A stretch of 64,000 nucleotides of DNA from Tetragonia tetragonoides (GCA_038025085.1 CM076148.1:39300871-39364870); one strand, 5' to 3'; shown: positions 46,078-59,205, counted from the first letter of the stretch. The notes: generated by a model not told the origin, from the letters alone. Made by a program: numbers and translations.

Positions 46078-46736
46078 ACAATCTTTACATATACCTTCTA
46101 AAATCGAGCCAGTTCTACATTTAATTACCAGAGTATACTATACGCTTAATCATCGACAAAATTAGACCTCTAGTCTTTCTACAAAATGTAATGTTTTTGA
46201 TCAAGTTTAATAAAATGCAATTGATTAGAAGCATTAACATGATGGTGTTAGAAGCTGGCAAATGCCAAATTGTAGCCAAAATAAGGTGAGTACTTGATTG
46301 TAGTCAGCAAAAATGCGCATAATGACTTGCTATATGTGAAGAGTCAATATGAATCCATTACAGAAGGAGAGAGAAACGACACATTCACGCGGACTTCAAT
46401 GTTAGCTGTAGCCTTTTTGTGATTGTACTGCCATCAACATAAATTCACCATTTCTTTTTTGTTTTTTTATTTTTTTATTTTGCTCGTCTACATAATTTGA
46501 CAAGTTTCAACTACGTACATTAAAATGCAATAAATACCGACAATTCAACCTTAATCAACCCCCTCTCCCCAAATTAAAGGAAAAATAAAGGGGAAAAAAA
46601 AACATGTTACGTTATTCGTCCAACTCTAAAGATTATTTCGTTGATGTTATGTTGTTACCAATAGCAGACAATATATCCAACTAGCCGATTGTGGGATGTC
46701 TTATGTGCTCATTCGAACGTCACAGATTTTTATATA

Positions 46737-46888
46737 CTCCCACCTCCACCTAGCTACGTGGAGCTTGGAGAGGCAGATGAGGTCCACAGGCAGGAGAGAG
46801 GGAGAATGGACAGGAGAGAGAGAGAGTGGGCAGGAGAGAGAAAGAGAGAGAAGGGGAGAAACTCTATATAGCTAGGTGGAGGGGGGAG
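46737..46888. mobile_element. Stowaway-type MITE
   Basis: The ends CTCCCACCTCCACCTAGCTA and (reverse complement of the right) CTCCCCCCTCCACCTAGCTA match at 19 of 20 positions. Both are flanked by TA, the Tc1/mariner-type duplication. 152 bp, GA-rich inside, non-coding. Confidence 0.75.
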
Positions 46889-47630
46889 TATAACTCACCT
46901 ATTGTTCGAACGTTCTGAAGATCAGAATATCTTTGTTTACAAATGTGTAGCAGCTAGGAGACTTCTAAACTATCATATGTGTACACACACAACTACACAA
47001 GTGATCAATTACTAATTAACCACCCAATCTATGAACATAATTGGTTTGGATAGATGCATATAACAATAGGCTTAATTTCTGTCGGCTCTGTTTTTCTCAA
47101 TGTATGGTGCAGAACGGTGAGAAAAACAATCTAACAAAATGGAATGACGCGGAACGAAACAGGATGCATAATGAAATAAAATATGAGGAAAAAAAATGAA
47201 GTACAAAATGAGCGGAATACAACGAAAAATGAAATGAAATGAAATGTGAAAACGACGAAAAGAATTGGGTCTAAGAGTTCAATGTAATTTGCTTATTTAA
47301 CATAATTAATTTATCTTAATCTCTAACTTTACTACATGAGAAGGAATAATTGAACTTGGGATGTATGTATCCAAGGACTCAATTTGAATCACTAGACCAA
47401 TAACTCATTCATAGGTTTAGTTTTTTTTACAATAATATAATTATGAATTCCAAAGGGAGATCTAATTATCTATAGGATTGGTAAAATGTTTATTACAGCA
47501 CCAATTATTTAGCAGTTCTATATCCATGATAGATGTCTCCTACTGGTTGCGATAGTCATTATTGTTGTCATTTAACAAATTCAGACTAGTTATCTGACTA
47601 ATTTTACCAAATACTCCATTTAGTATCATA

Positions 47631-47867
47631 AGGGTGCTTTCTTTAGAGTTAACATATATAGTCAGTTTAGTTCAATTCAGGGGTGGATTTTGTGCCAATT
47701 CAGTGATTTCCAATTCAGTTAAGTACATTATTCAGTTCAGCGGTGCTGAGTTGAGAAACATATTCTTTGTCTCACATATGAAGTTGTGTCCAATTCAATT
47801 CAGTGATGTCCAGTTTAGTTTAATGGTATTGAATTCAGTTTAGTTCGGCTCTTAAAAAAGGCACTCT
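47631..47867. mobile_element. GAACTGAACT-family MITE, copy C (inverted)
   Basis: The ends AGGGTGCTTTCTTTAGAG and (reverse complement of the right) AGAGTGCCTTTTTTAAGAG pair imperfectly. The interior is full of TTCAGTTCAG/CAATTCAGT words, the inverse of copies A and B. Confidence 0.55.
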
Positions 47868-48438
47868 AAGTAACCTTACCTAGTATAAAATAGGTCTCCG
47901 TCTATAGCTACTACTTGTGTGTTGTGTCAACCTACAGCTCAATTACAGACGGCAGTATATAATTGTTTGTAAGTGCTGAAAAACAAAGACATACATGTCT
48001 AGTCTTGTTGTAAGTACCCAAATGAGGAAAGATTTTAGTAGTGTTAGCTAGCAATGCAAGTTAACTTGAAGAGGGGATTAACCAAATCTTACGAATCAAA
48101 TTACGCCTCGTAGTGGGGTTCATGTGCTCTCCCATACTCCCTATCTGCCACGTGTCCTTCATTACCCTCCAAAATTAAAACACCACCACCTCTCTCTCCC
48201 CATTTCCCCAACCCCAAACCCTTCTTCTCAATCTCAACTCTCCCCCAAGACATATTTATTGCCCCCACACAACTAACCCCACCCCTCATTTTCTCTCTCT
48301 CCCCTCATTTTTTGAGTCATTTCTCTCCCCTTCCCTTAATCTCTTGCCTAAACAAACACTACACATATAAGATAATAAACCCTCCAAAAAACCATTTTAT
48401 CCAATCTCACACTAGTCATATTTTTTTTTTTTATCACC

Positions 48439-49425
48439 ATGGCAATGGACTTAATCACTACTACTACTACTCATCCTAACCCCACCACCCCGACAACCGC
48501 TACCGCCCTCGGTAACACTCCCGCTATCCGAACCCCGGATTCCGATACCGAGACACCTCCACCGCCAACTCAACCCCACCCTAAAAGACCCCACCATAAC
48601 CACCATCACCACCACGCGCCACCTTCTACGGCGGTGATTGTTATTTCCTACAAGGAATGTCTTAAGAACCACGCTGCTAGCATTGGTGGCCACGCGCTTG
48701 ATGGGTGTTGTGAGTTCATGCCGGGTCCCACTGCTACCCCTTCTGACCCCACTTCCCTCACGTGTGCTGCATGTGGGTGTCACCGTAATTTCCACCGTCG
48801 TGACCCTGATGACCCTGCTCCTCTCCACCACCATCTCCCGGCGGCGCGTGGAGCTCACTCGCCACCGTCTGCGTCTCAGCTTTTGCTTTCTCTTAGTCAG
48901 AGCCCATCTGGACCGTCTGATGAGATGATGATTAATCCAACGGCTGGTAATACTGGGGGTAGTAGTGCTGTTGTGGGGTACTACAACAATGGTCATACTT
49001 CTGGAGGGCAAAATGGTCACAATAATAATAATAATAGTCATCATGGTCACAGTCATAGTAGCAAGAAGAGATTTAGGACGAAATTCAGCCAAGATCAGAA
49101 AGAGAAAATGTATGATTTTTCAGAGAAGATTGGGTGGAAATTAAGAAAAGGAGAGGAGAAATTAGTGGAGGATTTTTGTAAGCAAATTGGTGTTGGTAGA
49201 GGTGTTTTTAAGGTTTGGATGCATAATAACAAGCATTCATCTTCATCTTTGAAGAGAGAGAAAGAGCCTCATCAACAACAACATGAGCAACAACAACAAC
49301 AACAACATAACAATGGTGGTAATGGTGGTGGTGTTAGCAACAATCATGGCAACAACAACAGTAATGGGAATTGTGCTGGAAATGTTGTTGGGTTTTTTGC
49401 TGGTGTTGCTCAAGAAGCACAATGA
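48439..49425 (+). CDS. Zinc finger-homeodomain (ZF-HD) transcription factor
   Basis: A single-exon frame of 328 residues with a strong start context (ACCATGGC). Residues 71-120 form the ZF-HD dimerisation zinc finger: YKECLKNHAASIGGHALDGC, then TCAACGCHRNFHRR. Residues 209-266 form the homeodomain, starting KKRFRTKFSQDQKEKMYDFS, with recognition-helix residues VFKVWMHNNKH. Flanks are low-complexity: Thr/Pro-rich N-terminus, a His run, Asn- and Gln-rich stretches and an Asn/Gly-rich C-terminus. Intronless structure and domain order are typical of the plant ZHD family, whose members dimerise through the zinc finger and regulate floral and vegetative development. It appears intact. Which ZHD member it is cannot be settled without a tree. 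Confidence 0.93.
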   Translation: MAMDLITTTTTHPNPTTPTTATALGNTPAIRTPDSDTETPPPPTQPHPKRPHHNHHHHHAPPSTAVIVISYKECLKNHAASIGGHALDGCCEFMPGPTATPSDPTSLTCAACGCHRNFHRRDPDDPAPLHHHLPAARGAHSPPSASQLLLSLSQSPSGPSDEMMINPTAGNTGGSSAVVGYYNNGHTSGGQNGHNNNNNSHHGHSHSSKKRFRTKFSQDQKEKMYDFSEKIGWKLRKGEEKLVEDFCKQIGVGRGVFKVWMHNNKHSSSSLKREKEPHQQQHEQQQQQQHNNGGNGGGVSNNHGNNNSNGNCAGNVVGFFAGVAQEAQ

Positions 49426-50158
49426 GTTGATAACTTGATGATTAATATGATCCTAGTTGTTGTTATTAGTAGTATGATTAGTTGGGTAATTCTAATTCTG
49501 ATTTAATTTTGACTTTTGTTTTTGGTTTTCTTAAGATGGTTTTTTTTAATTAGTTTAATTTTAAATTTCAACTAACAAAAGGATTCATCTTTGGTTTTCT
49601 GTTCATAGTCCATAGATGATCTGATGATGATCAATTTGATCAGACTTTTGTTGTAATCCATGATGATGATGGAGAAGAAAATGAGACATATGTAGAGCAT
49701 GGAATTTAATTGAAATTGATCTGGGACACTTTTGTTGTCCTGCTTCTTTTTTATTTATTTTTGGCTAAACGTTAATTCAAACTGTTTTTCTTTTCTTTAC
49801 TGTTCTGTTTTTGTTCTCTTATTATTTATGGGATAATTTCCCGTTAAGTTGAGGATATATATGTTTTGCATATAACCAACAAAAGTCATGAGAAGCACAA
49901 TAATCTGGAAATTCTGTCACATTATTATTCATCTGTTACTACAATTTCCCAAATTGAAAAAATTTGGAGTTCGGACAAGAAAATATAGTTTTGGCTATAG
50001 GATAATGTGATTGTGATGCTTAAAGCCTTAAAACTAGAATTAGTATAAACTAATCATAAGTTACCGAAAGACCGTTTTATAGAAGTTTTTGTGAATTAAG
50101 ACCTTTTTTTTGAATAAAAATTCACAAAGTTGAGCTTTTGAAACCACACTCTTGAATA

Positions 50159-50368
50159 GCCTTGTTTGGTTGGTGGCTTTTTAGCCAGCTTGTTGGATAA
50201 TCTGGATTGTTTGACCAGTTGACCATCCAACCATCCAAAATTTGGTGTTTGGTTACCAGCTTTTTCATTGGCTTTTTGGACCCAACAATCTGATTTACAA
50301 AAAGTTGGGTAGGAGTAGCTTTTGAAGTCAACTTGTTGGATTATTATGTAAAATGACAATCTTAACCC

Positions 50369-50399
<31 letters not shown>

Positions 50400-50901
50400 T
50401 TTTTATTTTTATTTTTATTTTTATTTTTATTTTTATTATCATCATTATTATTTTTATTATTACTACTACTTTTATTACTAGAAGTAGTTAATATAATTAA
50501 TATTAATATTATTATTTATTAATTTCATTATCATTATTAGCATTAATACTTACTTAGAAACTAATGATAATTTAAATTAAATAATTAATCAAATAAATAT
50601 ATTTTAATTTACATAATAAATATTAATAAATTTGTAAATATTATTATTTTCATAAATAATATTAATATATATAACTAATAATAATTATCAATTATTTTTA
50701 TTGTTAACAATAGAAAGTTATCTCCATGTCCATAGTGCTCATTTTACACTAAATCAGCTACCAATAATCAGCTCACTTTACCAAACATCTTTTTACAATC
50801 AAATAGTTAAACCAGCTAGCACAACAAGTTGACGACAACCAGCTAACCAAACCAGCTACCAGCTACCATCTACCATCTACCAGCTGCGTGCCAAACAAGG
50901 C
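50159..50901. mobile_element. Foldback element with CCTTGTTTGG ends
   Basis: CCTTGTTTGG (50160-50169) pairs with CCAAACAAGG (50891-50900). Inverted arms of over 100 bases continue imperfectly with AGCCAGCTTGTTGGATAA on the left and CAACAAGTTG/AACCAGCTA words on the right. The centre is almost pure AT with a TAA/AAT tract. Target duplication not resolved. Confidence 0.55.
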
Positions 50902-52149
50902 CAATGTACATACACTTGGTATATCTTTGATGTCTCACTCTCTCCCTGTAAAACAGTCTCCAATTTTTTTTCCTTAATAAACCATCCTTAATTTACGCTC
51001 TTAATGACGTGGTCTATAAACACCTACCTGAAAGAGCGTAATAATCTCTCTTTTTTTTTTAATAGGGGTTTGTCATGTTGCTTAAGACATGAGTTAGTTT
51101 AGTTTAGGTTGGAGTTTTTTTTTTGTTACTGTTTAGGTTGGAGTTTAAATTGGTGTAGACATACATTATTATCATGAAGAAATAACAACAAAAAGGGTTA
51201 CGGAAACAATATTCTTTCTTTGTAGTGTTTTAGGATAAGATTTTTTTTTTTTTTTGAGAGAGAGGATAAGATTTATTATGTGTTCCACAATGATTAGAGA
51301 TGATTAGAAGATAAAGATAGAAACAAGTACGTAATATGGCCTCTAAATGCAAATCCCATCCCTTTTACAACTTAACTTTTGGGCACTAACATCAATTTTC
51401 TCTTGGATCACTTTATTCCATATTCATATAGATAGAGAGAGAAAACCCATCTTATGACCTTATCTTATCAACTTATCCCCAAAGTTTTTGGTCCCAAAAA
51501 AATTTTTAAAAAAAAAAAAAAAAAAAAAAACAAGATGAGCTTTTATCATCAAGGGATCAGTCCTTTATCATTAGGGTACCCCCAAATTGTTAAGGCACGT
51601 CGTTTGCAGTAGTTTTGTCCTTTTGCATTAAACTTGGGTTGAGAGAGAGAGAATAGCAGAAATATCTCCCACTCATTTTTATCCTCTCGTGTCCTTTTAC
51701 TGGCTCTCCCTATAATAATGACACTGTCATAGCACAGAGAGGTAGTTGCATCTTATTATTATTTTGATAGTACAGTTTTTTTTTATTTTTTAAATTTTTA
51801 TTTATTTATTTTTTAATTTATTACTGGTGAGCCATAATTGACCCATATAGCATATATGATAAAAATTATGGCGTATTTGATATAATAGATGAAAAATGGT
51901 TTTGGATTGTTGCTATAAATATGTATGGTCTTAATTTAAGGCTAAGCTCACGTTTATCTTTCTAACTGATGACTATCCTGTGCACTACTCTCTTGGACCC
52001 CCCTGGTCGCTTCATGTGCTCTTATGACTGTGCTAGCTGTACTGATTTTGAATACTGAAGGAGTATTTTCAAAGGAATTTGAATTCAAACTATTTAATTA
52101 TACTCAACACAATAATATGAGTATCAATTATGTTTCCAGGAGATCAATA

Positions 52150-52332
52150 AGTGGTTGGTGTAAATGGTTCGGCATTCTCATCCCTTAAACAAGATCGAGG
52201 ATTCGAATCTTATAAATGAAGAAATTGTTTAGTGAGAGCAGTTTACCCCTTCATATACCAATCCGGTGCAAACAAAATTAATCTTAACCAAAAGACTTAG
52301 GCGAACTTGAGATTAAACCAAAAATAATAATA
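52150..52332 (+). mobile_element. tRNA-derived SINE, second copy
   Basis: GTGGTTGGTGTAAATGGTTC, CATCCCTTAAACAAG and a B-box-like GGATTCGAATC match the copy at 45870-46077 in the same order. The 3' body is more diverged and ends in an A-rich tail (CCAAAAATAATAATAA). Confidence 0.6.
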
Positions 52333-53136
52333 ATGGTTAAATGACCTTTCTAATATTCTCACTTTTTTTTACAAAGTAGTTTTTTTTTTGGTGCAATAGA
52401 GGGGCAAGCCCCAAATTTACAAAATAGTTTTAGATATAGGTGTCATATATTAATCACGAATAAGCAAATAACACACCCTGAAATAATACTCGGTTTAGTT
52501 AATTACTTATCGACATTTTTTTCTCTTACATATTATATTTAATTTATTGATGGTCAATATAGTTTAATAATGGAAAATAACACACTTTATAACATTTTAC
52601 AGGAATCTGATATAAACTAGCTAGTGGAATGATACATTTACAATTTGTTGATTAAAATAGGTTGACATGTCTAATAACCTATTTTCAGTTATATCTTAGA
52701 ACAAAGTTGAGATTTTCTATACCGATATGGGTTTTCCTCAACACCAAAATGGGTGTAAGTAGTAAAATTGATCAGTATAAATTAACTTTAACTAGTTTGA
52801 GGATTTATGAATTTGAGACGATTTAATTATGTAAAATCAATATGGTTATATCTTTAATTTTTTGGTATGTTTGATATAGTTAATTATTTCGCTAGTTGAA
52901 AAGTCGGAATATGATAATAAAAAATCAGTAAAAAAAAAGAAAAAAAAAGGGTAAAATTATATGAATGGTAACAGATACTAGCTGTTTTGCTAGCAAAAAT
53001 TAAAAGCTTACATGGGTAATATTTATATTTTAGCTAAATTTGGAATTGAAAGTTGAAAATAGTATAATAAATTGTTTAGCAACGGAGAGTGAAAACAATA
53101 GCTAAAAATAAAAAGTTATAGCTTTAATACAAAAGC

Positions 53137-53302
53137 TAGTTGTTTTTGAAGTACGGAGTACACTATTTGTTTGTTTTTTTCACGAATAATGATAGATTGA
53201 TCTTGTGGGTTAGTAAGCTAATTGTTTTGAAAGTAAGGAGTATACTATTTGTATGTTTTTCTCACGAATAATGATAGATTGATCTTGTGAGTTAGTAACC
53301 CA
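53137..53302. repeat. Imperfect tandem duplication, about 82 bp
   Basis: The two halves share CACGAATAATGATAGATTGA and TCTTGTG(G/A)GTTAGTAA at the same offset. No coding or transposon feature is attached. Confidence 0.65.
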
Positions 53303-53990
53303 CATTATACATTAGAGTAACTAATAGAGATTTTGGGTAGTTCAATCAACCAATAAAATTGTGAGGGTTGTTAATCCATAACCAACCAAAACATTTTCTT
53401 TTACTCAGTGTGTAAATAACGATAAATTTGGAGCTTAAACCTGCTTGATTTCCAATACCTCCTTGTAAAGTCAAATGTAAATAAGAGCTTATCTACCTAT
53501 TTAACATTAAAGAGAATAGAAGTATAACCCTACCCCGTAATTTTACAAAACCTAGATAAAATGTAGCTGCCTTTTACTCCCATTTAATTGTTTTTTGAAG
53601 GGACTCCCATTTAATTAATTTTTTTTGAAGGGACTCCCATTTAATTTTGAAACAATGGAATTTATTGGCTACATAATCCCTTTCTGGTATTGTCCAACTA
53701 ATTTATTTGACCTAATTATTTAGTAGATGATATTTTTGGTTGAAATCAAGGTTTGTTTCCTACTTCGGCGGCGTTTAAAAGTTGGCCTTATTTTTTGATC
53801 GGAAGAGTTATGTTGTCCTCATTGAGTTATTATGTTACCTACAAGCCAATTAAAAAAAATATAAAATAGGAGTTGTCCTTTTAACCCAAAAAAAAATAAA
53901 AATTGGTAAGATGAGAAGAAGTATAGGTCCCCTGTCGAGGATGTATTTAACTATCTAAAGTGCATTCTTAGAGGTGGGAGGACCTAGCGG

Positions 53991-54183
53991 CAGTGGCGGA
54001 TTTAGAAAATTAGTAATATTGGTGTCAAAATTGAATAAGTAAATAATATGGGTGCTAAAACTAAATTGGTAGGGTATTTTAGCAATAATTTCCAAAAAAA
54101 ATCAAAAAGTAAGTTATTTTAGCAAAAAATTCGAAAAAACTAGTTGTCCGGGACCCCGAGCACTCGCACTGGATTCGCCACTG
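53991..54183. mobile_element. Short hAT-type MITE
   Basis: The ends CAGTGGCGGATTTAG and (reverse complement of the right) CAGTGGCGAATCCAG are inverted repeats. Flanks CCTAGCGG and CCTCGCGC match at six of eight positions, consistent with an aged 8-bp hAT duplication. Confidence 0.55.
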
Positions 54184-55917
54184 CCTCGCGCAGTGGCGTA
54201 GGCCTCCGATTTCCATGGGCATGTCTCAGTTCAAATCCTCATCCTGCCCCTTCTCCTATTTTGTGCATACTATAAAGCAGGGGGCCCAGTCAACCCACCT
54301 CTAAGTAACAAAAACACAAATGCATTCCTATGAAGAAAAATTATTTACATTATCACATGTCTTTTTTATCCGAACTCTCCAAATATTCACCTTATAAGAA
54401 AGGTTGAAGTCGACTATCCTATTATTTACTAACACCAAAAGTCTAAAATGCAAGAAGTTTTTCACTCATAAGTGTAAAAAAAAGTGTAATTCTAGGCAAA
54501 AACATGCATGGCTTTGGGTGCTCGATACTCTCTGAAGTGAGATGATTAAGCGATTGGGCGGACGTGATTTTCAATGTTGTGAAAAACGTATTGGTTTCGA
54601 AAAGAGAGGGAAATGAGATAAAATAAAATAAAAATCAAAGAAAATTATACTCGTATCATTAAAGAAAGATGCATGTAACTTTATTAAAATTTAATTAATG
54701 GATTTGTTGACGAACGTAATCAAATGAATTACTAGTATATGTTATCCAAAACAAAAGAGGTATGAAATATCAAATGCTATTGGAGTATCTGATCTTTGAA
54801 GGCAAGCAGGCTTTCTTTATTTGGAAATGTTTAGAGCTAACACGTAGCAATTTTCTGTTGGTTATTAAATCGGCAACCTTTTGTCTGATCGACTCTCTAC
54901 AACTTTCTTACATTAATCAAACATTATCTTTTTTTTTTTTTTTTTTTGAGGTGACATTAATCAAACATTATTTGATTATTATTGATCATTGGTAACATAC
55001 TCAGCAGATTATAGTAGTTGAAACCAAATTACATAAAGATTGAAATTGTTTGTGTTAGCTAGTCACATCAAGATGGTGGACATCGTCGTAGTCGACATTT
55101 TAAGGTTAAAAAAGTAGTAAATTTTTCAACAGAGACCTAATTGAATAGGTTGGATCGAAGTTTAGTCAAATGATTATTATGTGTTTGAATTAAGCTCAGA
55201 TTAAGGGATTCCAGAATCCGTATTAATGACTTGTATTGTTAGTCAAGTCAAAGTTAAATAAGTTTGACCCAAAAATAGGGATAACAACAAAGTGGCAGGT
55301 ACAGATGAATATCCCTTCGCATCTATTCAAGTGAGATAGAGATGGAGGTGCATCAGTTGAGTAATGGATGAAAAGGTCTACTTATCGCGGGTGGTAGGAT
55401 TGGAGTGGATTATGTCATTCTCCCACTAATTATTCATCAGATACCCAACTCACATTATATCTGACAATGCGCCATGCCTCTTACCCATCTAAAATATAAG
55501 ATTAACTTTAAAGTTTGTTTAAGAATTGTAAAAGTAAAAATATAAATACTAAATACTTACCCAGTAATAACTACTCTAGAAGTAAAAGATAACGCTCCCG
55601 CTTTTTTGGGTTGTTATTTTTTTTTTAGATATAGTCGGGGCCACTTATTGTCGGCTTGTAACTCAATAATTTCCGTGTAATTTTGTTATAAATTAGTGAT
55701 TATATGTATAACACAAAAACTTCTATAAGACGGTATTTTTCCAATTTTTGATGAGAAAAGGATCACTTTTCAATAAAATATTTCAATAGGTTGGTCTCAT
55801 ACAAGACTTGCTTTATATTTAGTCGTCGTTTGTTCCAAAAAAAAAAAAAAAAAAGATTACATGCACTATTAGTCTATTACTCCTATATAGGAGTAGTTTC
55901 CAATGAATGAAACTACC
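54184..55917. other. Intergenic, no supported gene
   Basis: The start (54190-54300) has a SINE-like AGTTCAAATCC word downstream of GTGGCGTAGGCC. A foldback-like pair (TAAGACGG...GGTCTCATACAAG) lies near 55727-55810. The remainder is AT-rich. Confidence 0.35.
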
Positions 55918-55925
55918 AATATACC

Positions 55926-56648
55926 TAGGGGTGAAAGTTTGGACTTTGGATTGGATTATGGCCTAGTCCAAATTCAATCCAAAAAAATTTGGACTCGGAA
56001 TTTTGAATCCAAATCCAATCCAAACTAATTTTGGACTTTGATTTTTGAGTCCAAATCCAATCCGAATTATTTTCTGTAATGCAATCTGATCTGAATAATC
56101 CAATTTTTTCCTGACTCTTTACCTTTTCTACAATAATGTCCATTACTTAAAAAAAGGTTCATCGATAAGATAAATGTCGAAGCCAACTACAAGTCTACAA
56201 CATTCATTAAAAAAAATGCAAATTTTGTATTTCAAAGGCGTTCCGTAATCTCCGCTTAGTGTACATGTAGAAGACAGATGTGTAAAGAGATAGCAAGTGG
56301 ACGAGTGGATGCTAAGGCGTGACTTGAGTGAGTTGTCTTAAAGGATTTTTCTCTCTTACTTTATGTATGCATTTTATTGTTGTGTTCAATCCCTTAGGTT
56401 TTAATTTGTAGTTCATACGCAATACTTTTTATTTTGGGCTAGGATCATTTTTGGGTTATGTGCACTTTCATTTATTAATTTATATCTGATTTGGATTGGA
56501 TTGGATTATTGGACTCCGAAAGGGTGAGTCCGAATCCAATCCAAAAAATATTTTTTTCGAGTCCCAATCCAATCCGAAATCCAAATCCAATCCGAATTGC
56601 CTAATTTGGATTGGATTTTGGATTTAATCCGAATAAGTTTCACCCCTA
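55926..56648. mobile_element. Non-autonomous hAT element with 8-bp target duplication
   Basis: The terminal inverted repeats TAGGGGTGAAA and TTTCACCCCTA are flanked by exact AATATACC duplications (55918-55925 and 56649-56656). 723 bp, no transposase. Both subterminal regions are packed with CCAAATCCAATCC/GGATTGGATTTGG words in inverted orientation, as hAT transposase binding sites often are. Confidence 0.85.
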
Positions 56649-57717
56649 AATATACCACTTGTATGCTAAGTATCAACCGTTTAAAATTTTGTGTGTGTTT
56701 GTATATACTGGGGTGATTTTAAAGTGGATTTGTGGCGTGTATAAGGTGGGTTTGGGGAGGTACAAAATACGTAGTGTGTATACCCAACGAGTAAGTGGGT
56801 GGATGTGATGCCTAACTAAGCACTCGTTTCTAATCTTTGAGTACTATTTCAGAATTATGCCACAAAGCGCAATTAGCCACTGAGTATAAAGTAACACGAA
56901 TCCAGCTGTTTGACATGCCCATGGAGAATTTCATAATCAACAAATCCTTGGCACCCAAGATAAATAAGAGCAGGCAATTATGCTGTGCAATTCGGCTGTG
57001 TACTCCAGTATATTGCTCAAGAAAGTGCTGAATGATTAATTACAACAATCACTATGCATACAAAACTGACATTAGGGTGAAAATAGAAATCATAGATTAA
57101 GACTTGAAAAACTTACAGATTCATCCACTAAATCAGTATGAGATTTACCACGCTTGTTCAAACACACCTCTTGCAGGCAATAATCAATCCTCTTCTCTAG
57201 CCAATTTAACCTCCTCTCAAGATTCAGAACACCAGCATGCATAACCCGAACATCGACTTGGGCCGCTTTTGCGCAAGCTCAAAGCAGAATGTAGTAATCA
57301 GCATGAGCAACATAAGTTAAGGAACCATCATCCCTCTTCCGCAAATAGTGCAGATAGTCATGTCTCTTGACATTCACCCTTGGTGTTCCATGTCTATTTT
57401 CATATGTCTAATAGCTACATCTTTACAATTACGGGACACATCATCACCTTGGCCACTAGTTGCTGAATTTTGGTTTATTTGTGAACTTGGTGGTGCATCG
57501 TTGCCACTTTGGCCCCATTCTGAGCTTGAATCACGGGACAGAAGTCTGCTGTCAGCAGAAGTGTGGATAGTTTCTTCATCACGCTGCTTCTTGCTTTCTT
57601 GTACTGGAGTGTGGAATACTTCTTCATCGTCTCTTGACCTTTTTTGATTCAAACCAGTTCCAAGCTTCCCAGATGATTCAATATCCTGTGGAAAATTGAC
57701 TCAATTAGAAATCATTT

Positions 57718-59205
57718 TTTATTTGACAAGTAAACAATCTTTTATTAAAGAGCAATTGAGCATGCTGGTTATAAAAAGCATCATTAGTAGAGCTAATATC
57801 CACCGTCTAGGAAGGGTGATAGAAGTCGATCCACTCATGGCTTAACCAAGCATGAGAACAATGAGTACAAGACACCACTACAAAGTGACTACAGTCTACA
57901 CTCCCAGTATCAATCACCTTACACACCCAATTTCTGAATTTAATCTAGCACCAATCTCCCTACAGGCTATAGCCAATTAGCCATGCTACAAAAGCATTCA
58001 GTCTCCTCACCCTTGTTTTGCAAGAGCATCTGCAACCCCGTTCCCCTCCCTTCCTATGTGAGTTTTACAAAATTTGCCTCCTGTTCTACTTAGATCTATA
58101 ATTCTATTCAGTAGAAATCCATGTTCCCAAGGAAAGCCACTTTCTTTGTTGCACCAAGCCACTGCATTCGCCGAGTCCGACTCTATAGTTATGGGCAATT
58201 GAATGATCCACTCCTTCTGCACGGACAACTCCAGTGCTCGATGAATTGCTTGCAGCTCAGCTTGATTAATATCCATTTTTGGTACTGGAATTCAGAATAT
58301 CATCGAAAATTCCCAACCCAGTCACGCAATACCCCTCCAATGGCAACACGCTCTCCATCTTGCTGTACCCAAGCATCTACGTTCCATTTTAAGGTGTCCA
58401 TCTGTGGTACCACCCAAGAAAAGGTTGGTTGCACAACCCGCTGCTCAGATATGTGGTCATTCCATTTGCAGACATAAAGAGTTTCTAAGGATTTCCTCTG
58501 CTGAATATGGAAATGAGTCACACCATCCCTTCACCCACCATCCCATTCTCAGAAGAACAAGCTCAAAACATTGACCTCGGGTTGGATGTTAAGTTCTGAA
58601 AAATCCTTGAATTCCTTTCTTTCCAGAGTGTCCATACAATTACAAAAAATATTGCAACCCAGATTTTTCGAAAGAATTGCTCCCAAGCAGCCCCACACCA
58701 TTGTTCAAATAATTCCTTGAGCGTGTGCGGTTGACACCACTGTACCTCCTATATGACCATCCATGAACTCCATAAATAGTGAGCAATCCTACAGTGGATA
58801 AAAAGGTGGTTGCTGTCTTCATCTGCTTCATTGCATAATACACATGGGACACCATTTTGAATAGGTATACCACGCCATCTGAGCTGGACTTTAGTGTTTA
58901 CATTTTCTAAGATGACAAGCCAAGCAAAAACTTCAATTCTATGTGGCACCACACCGTGCCAAACACCTCAGATGGCATCTAGGCTTAGTTCCTCCTGCTG
59001 CTTGGCAAGTTCAACACAAACAGACTTAATACTGAAATTGCCTCTCTTTGTGAGACCCCACGCTACCAGGTCATCTTCACCTTGCTGTAAAAAAACATGG
59101 TTGAGAGTATCCAGTAATCTGTTTTTCAGTTCTTCCCATATGAATAACCTTCTTCTCCATTCAAACAACCATCTCCAATTAAATCCGTCCCATACTCCCA
59201 TTATT
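57718..59205 (-). mobile_element. 5'-truncated LINE (RVT zinc-binding and RNase H part)
   Basis: On the minus strand the order is a reverse transcriptase tail (MGVWDGFNWRWLFEWRRRLF, then WGLTKRGNFSIKS), the zf-RVT region (HRIEVFAWLVILENVNT, CVLCNEADEDSNHLFIHC) and an RNase H domain (WNVDAWVQQDGERVAIGGVL, ELQAIHRALEL, ESDSANAV, GNGVADALAKQG). Then comes a 3' UTR ending in an A-rich stretch near 57718. Flanks AATTAGAAATCATT (57703-57716) and ATTAGAAAGGGATCATT (59203-59219) are similar and probably a target duplication with a small insert. It lies in an intron of the TAF1B-like pseudogene, same strand. Frames are broken by shifts. Confidence 0.8.

Larger units (their letters stand above)
43962..48438. 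other. Intergenic region upstream of the ZF-HD gene
   Basis: AT-rich; carries a SINE (45870-46077), a Stowaway-type MITE (46737-46888) and a GAACTGAACT MITE (47631-47867). The last 300 bases are CT-rich, with an ACATATAAG word near 48364 that could be the TATA region of the ZF-HD gene. No other gene was seen. Confidence 0.45.
49426..53990. other. Intergenic downstream of the ZF-HD gene
   Basis: Probable 3' UTR to about 49,700. Then a foldback element (50159-50901), poly(A) and poly(T) runs (51243-51256, 51508-51530), a SINE copy (52150-52332), an imperfect tandem duplication of about 82 bases (53137-53302) and a triplicated ACTCCCATTTAATT word (53576-53645). No gene. Confidence 0.45.

Noticed and set aside
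48451..49092. 213-codon minus-strand frame
   Set aside because: Antisense shadow of the ZF-HD coding sequence, low-complexity and Arg-rich with no family resemblance.
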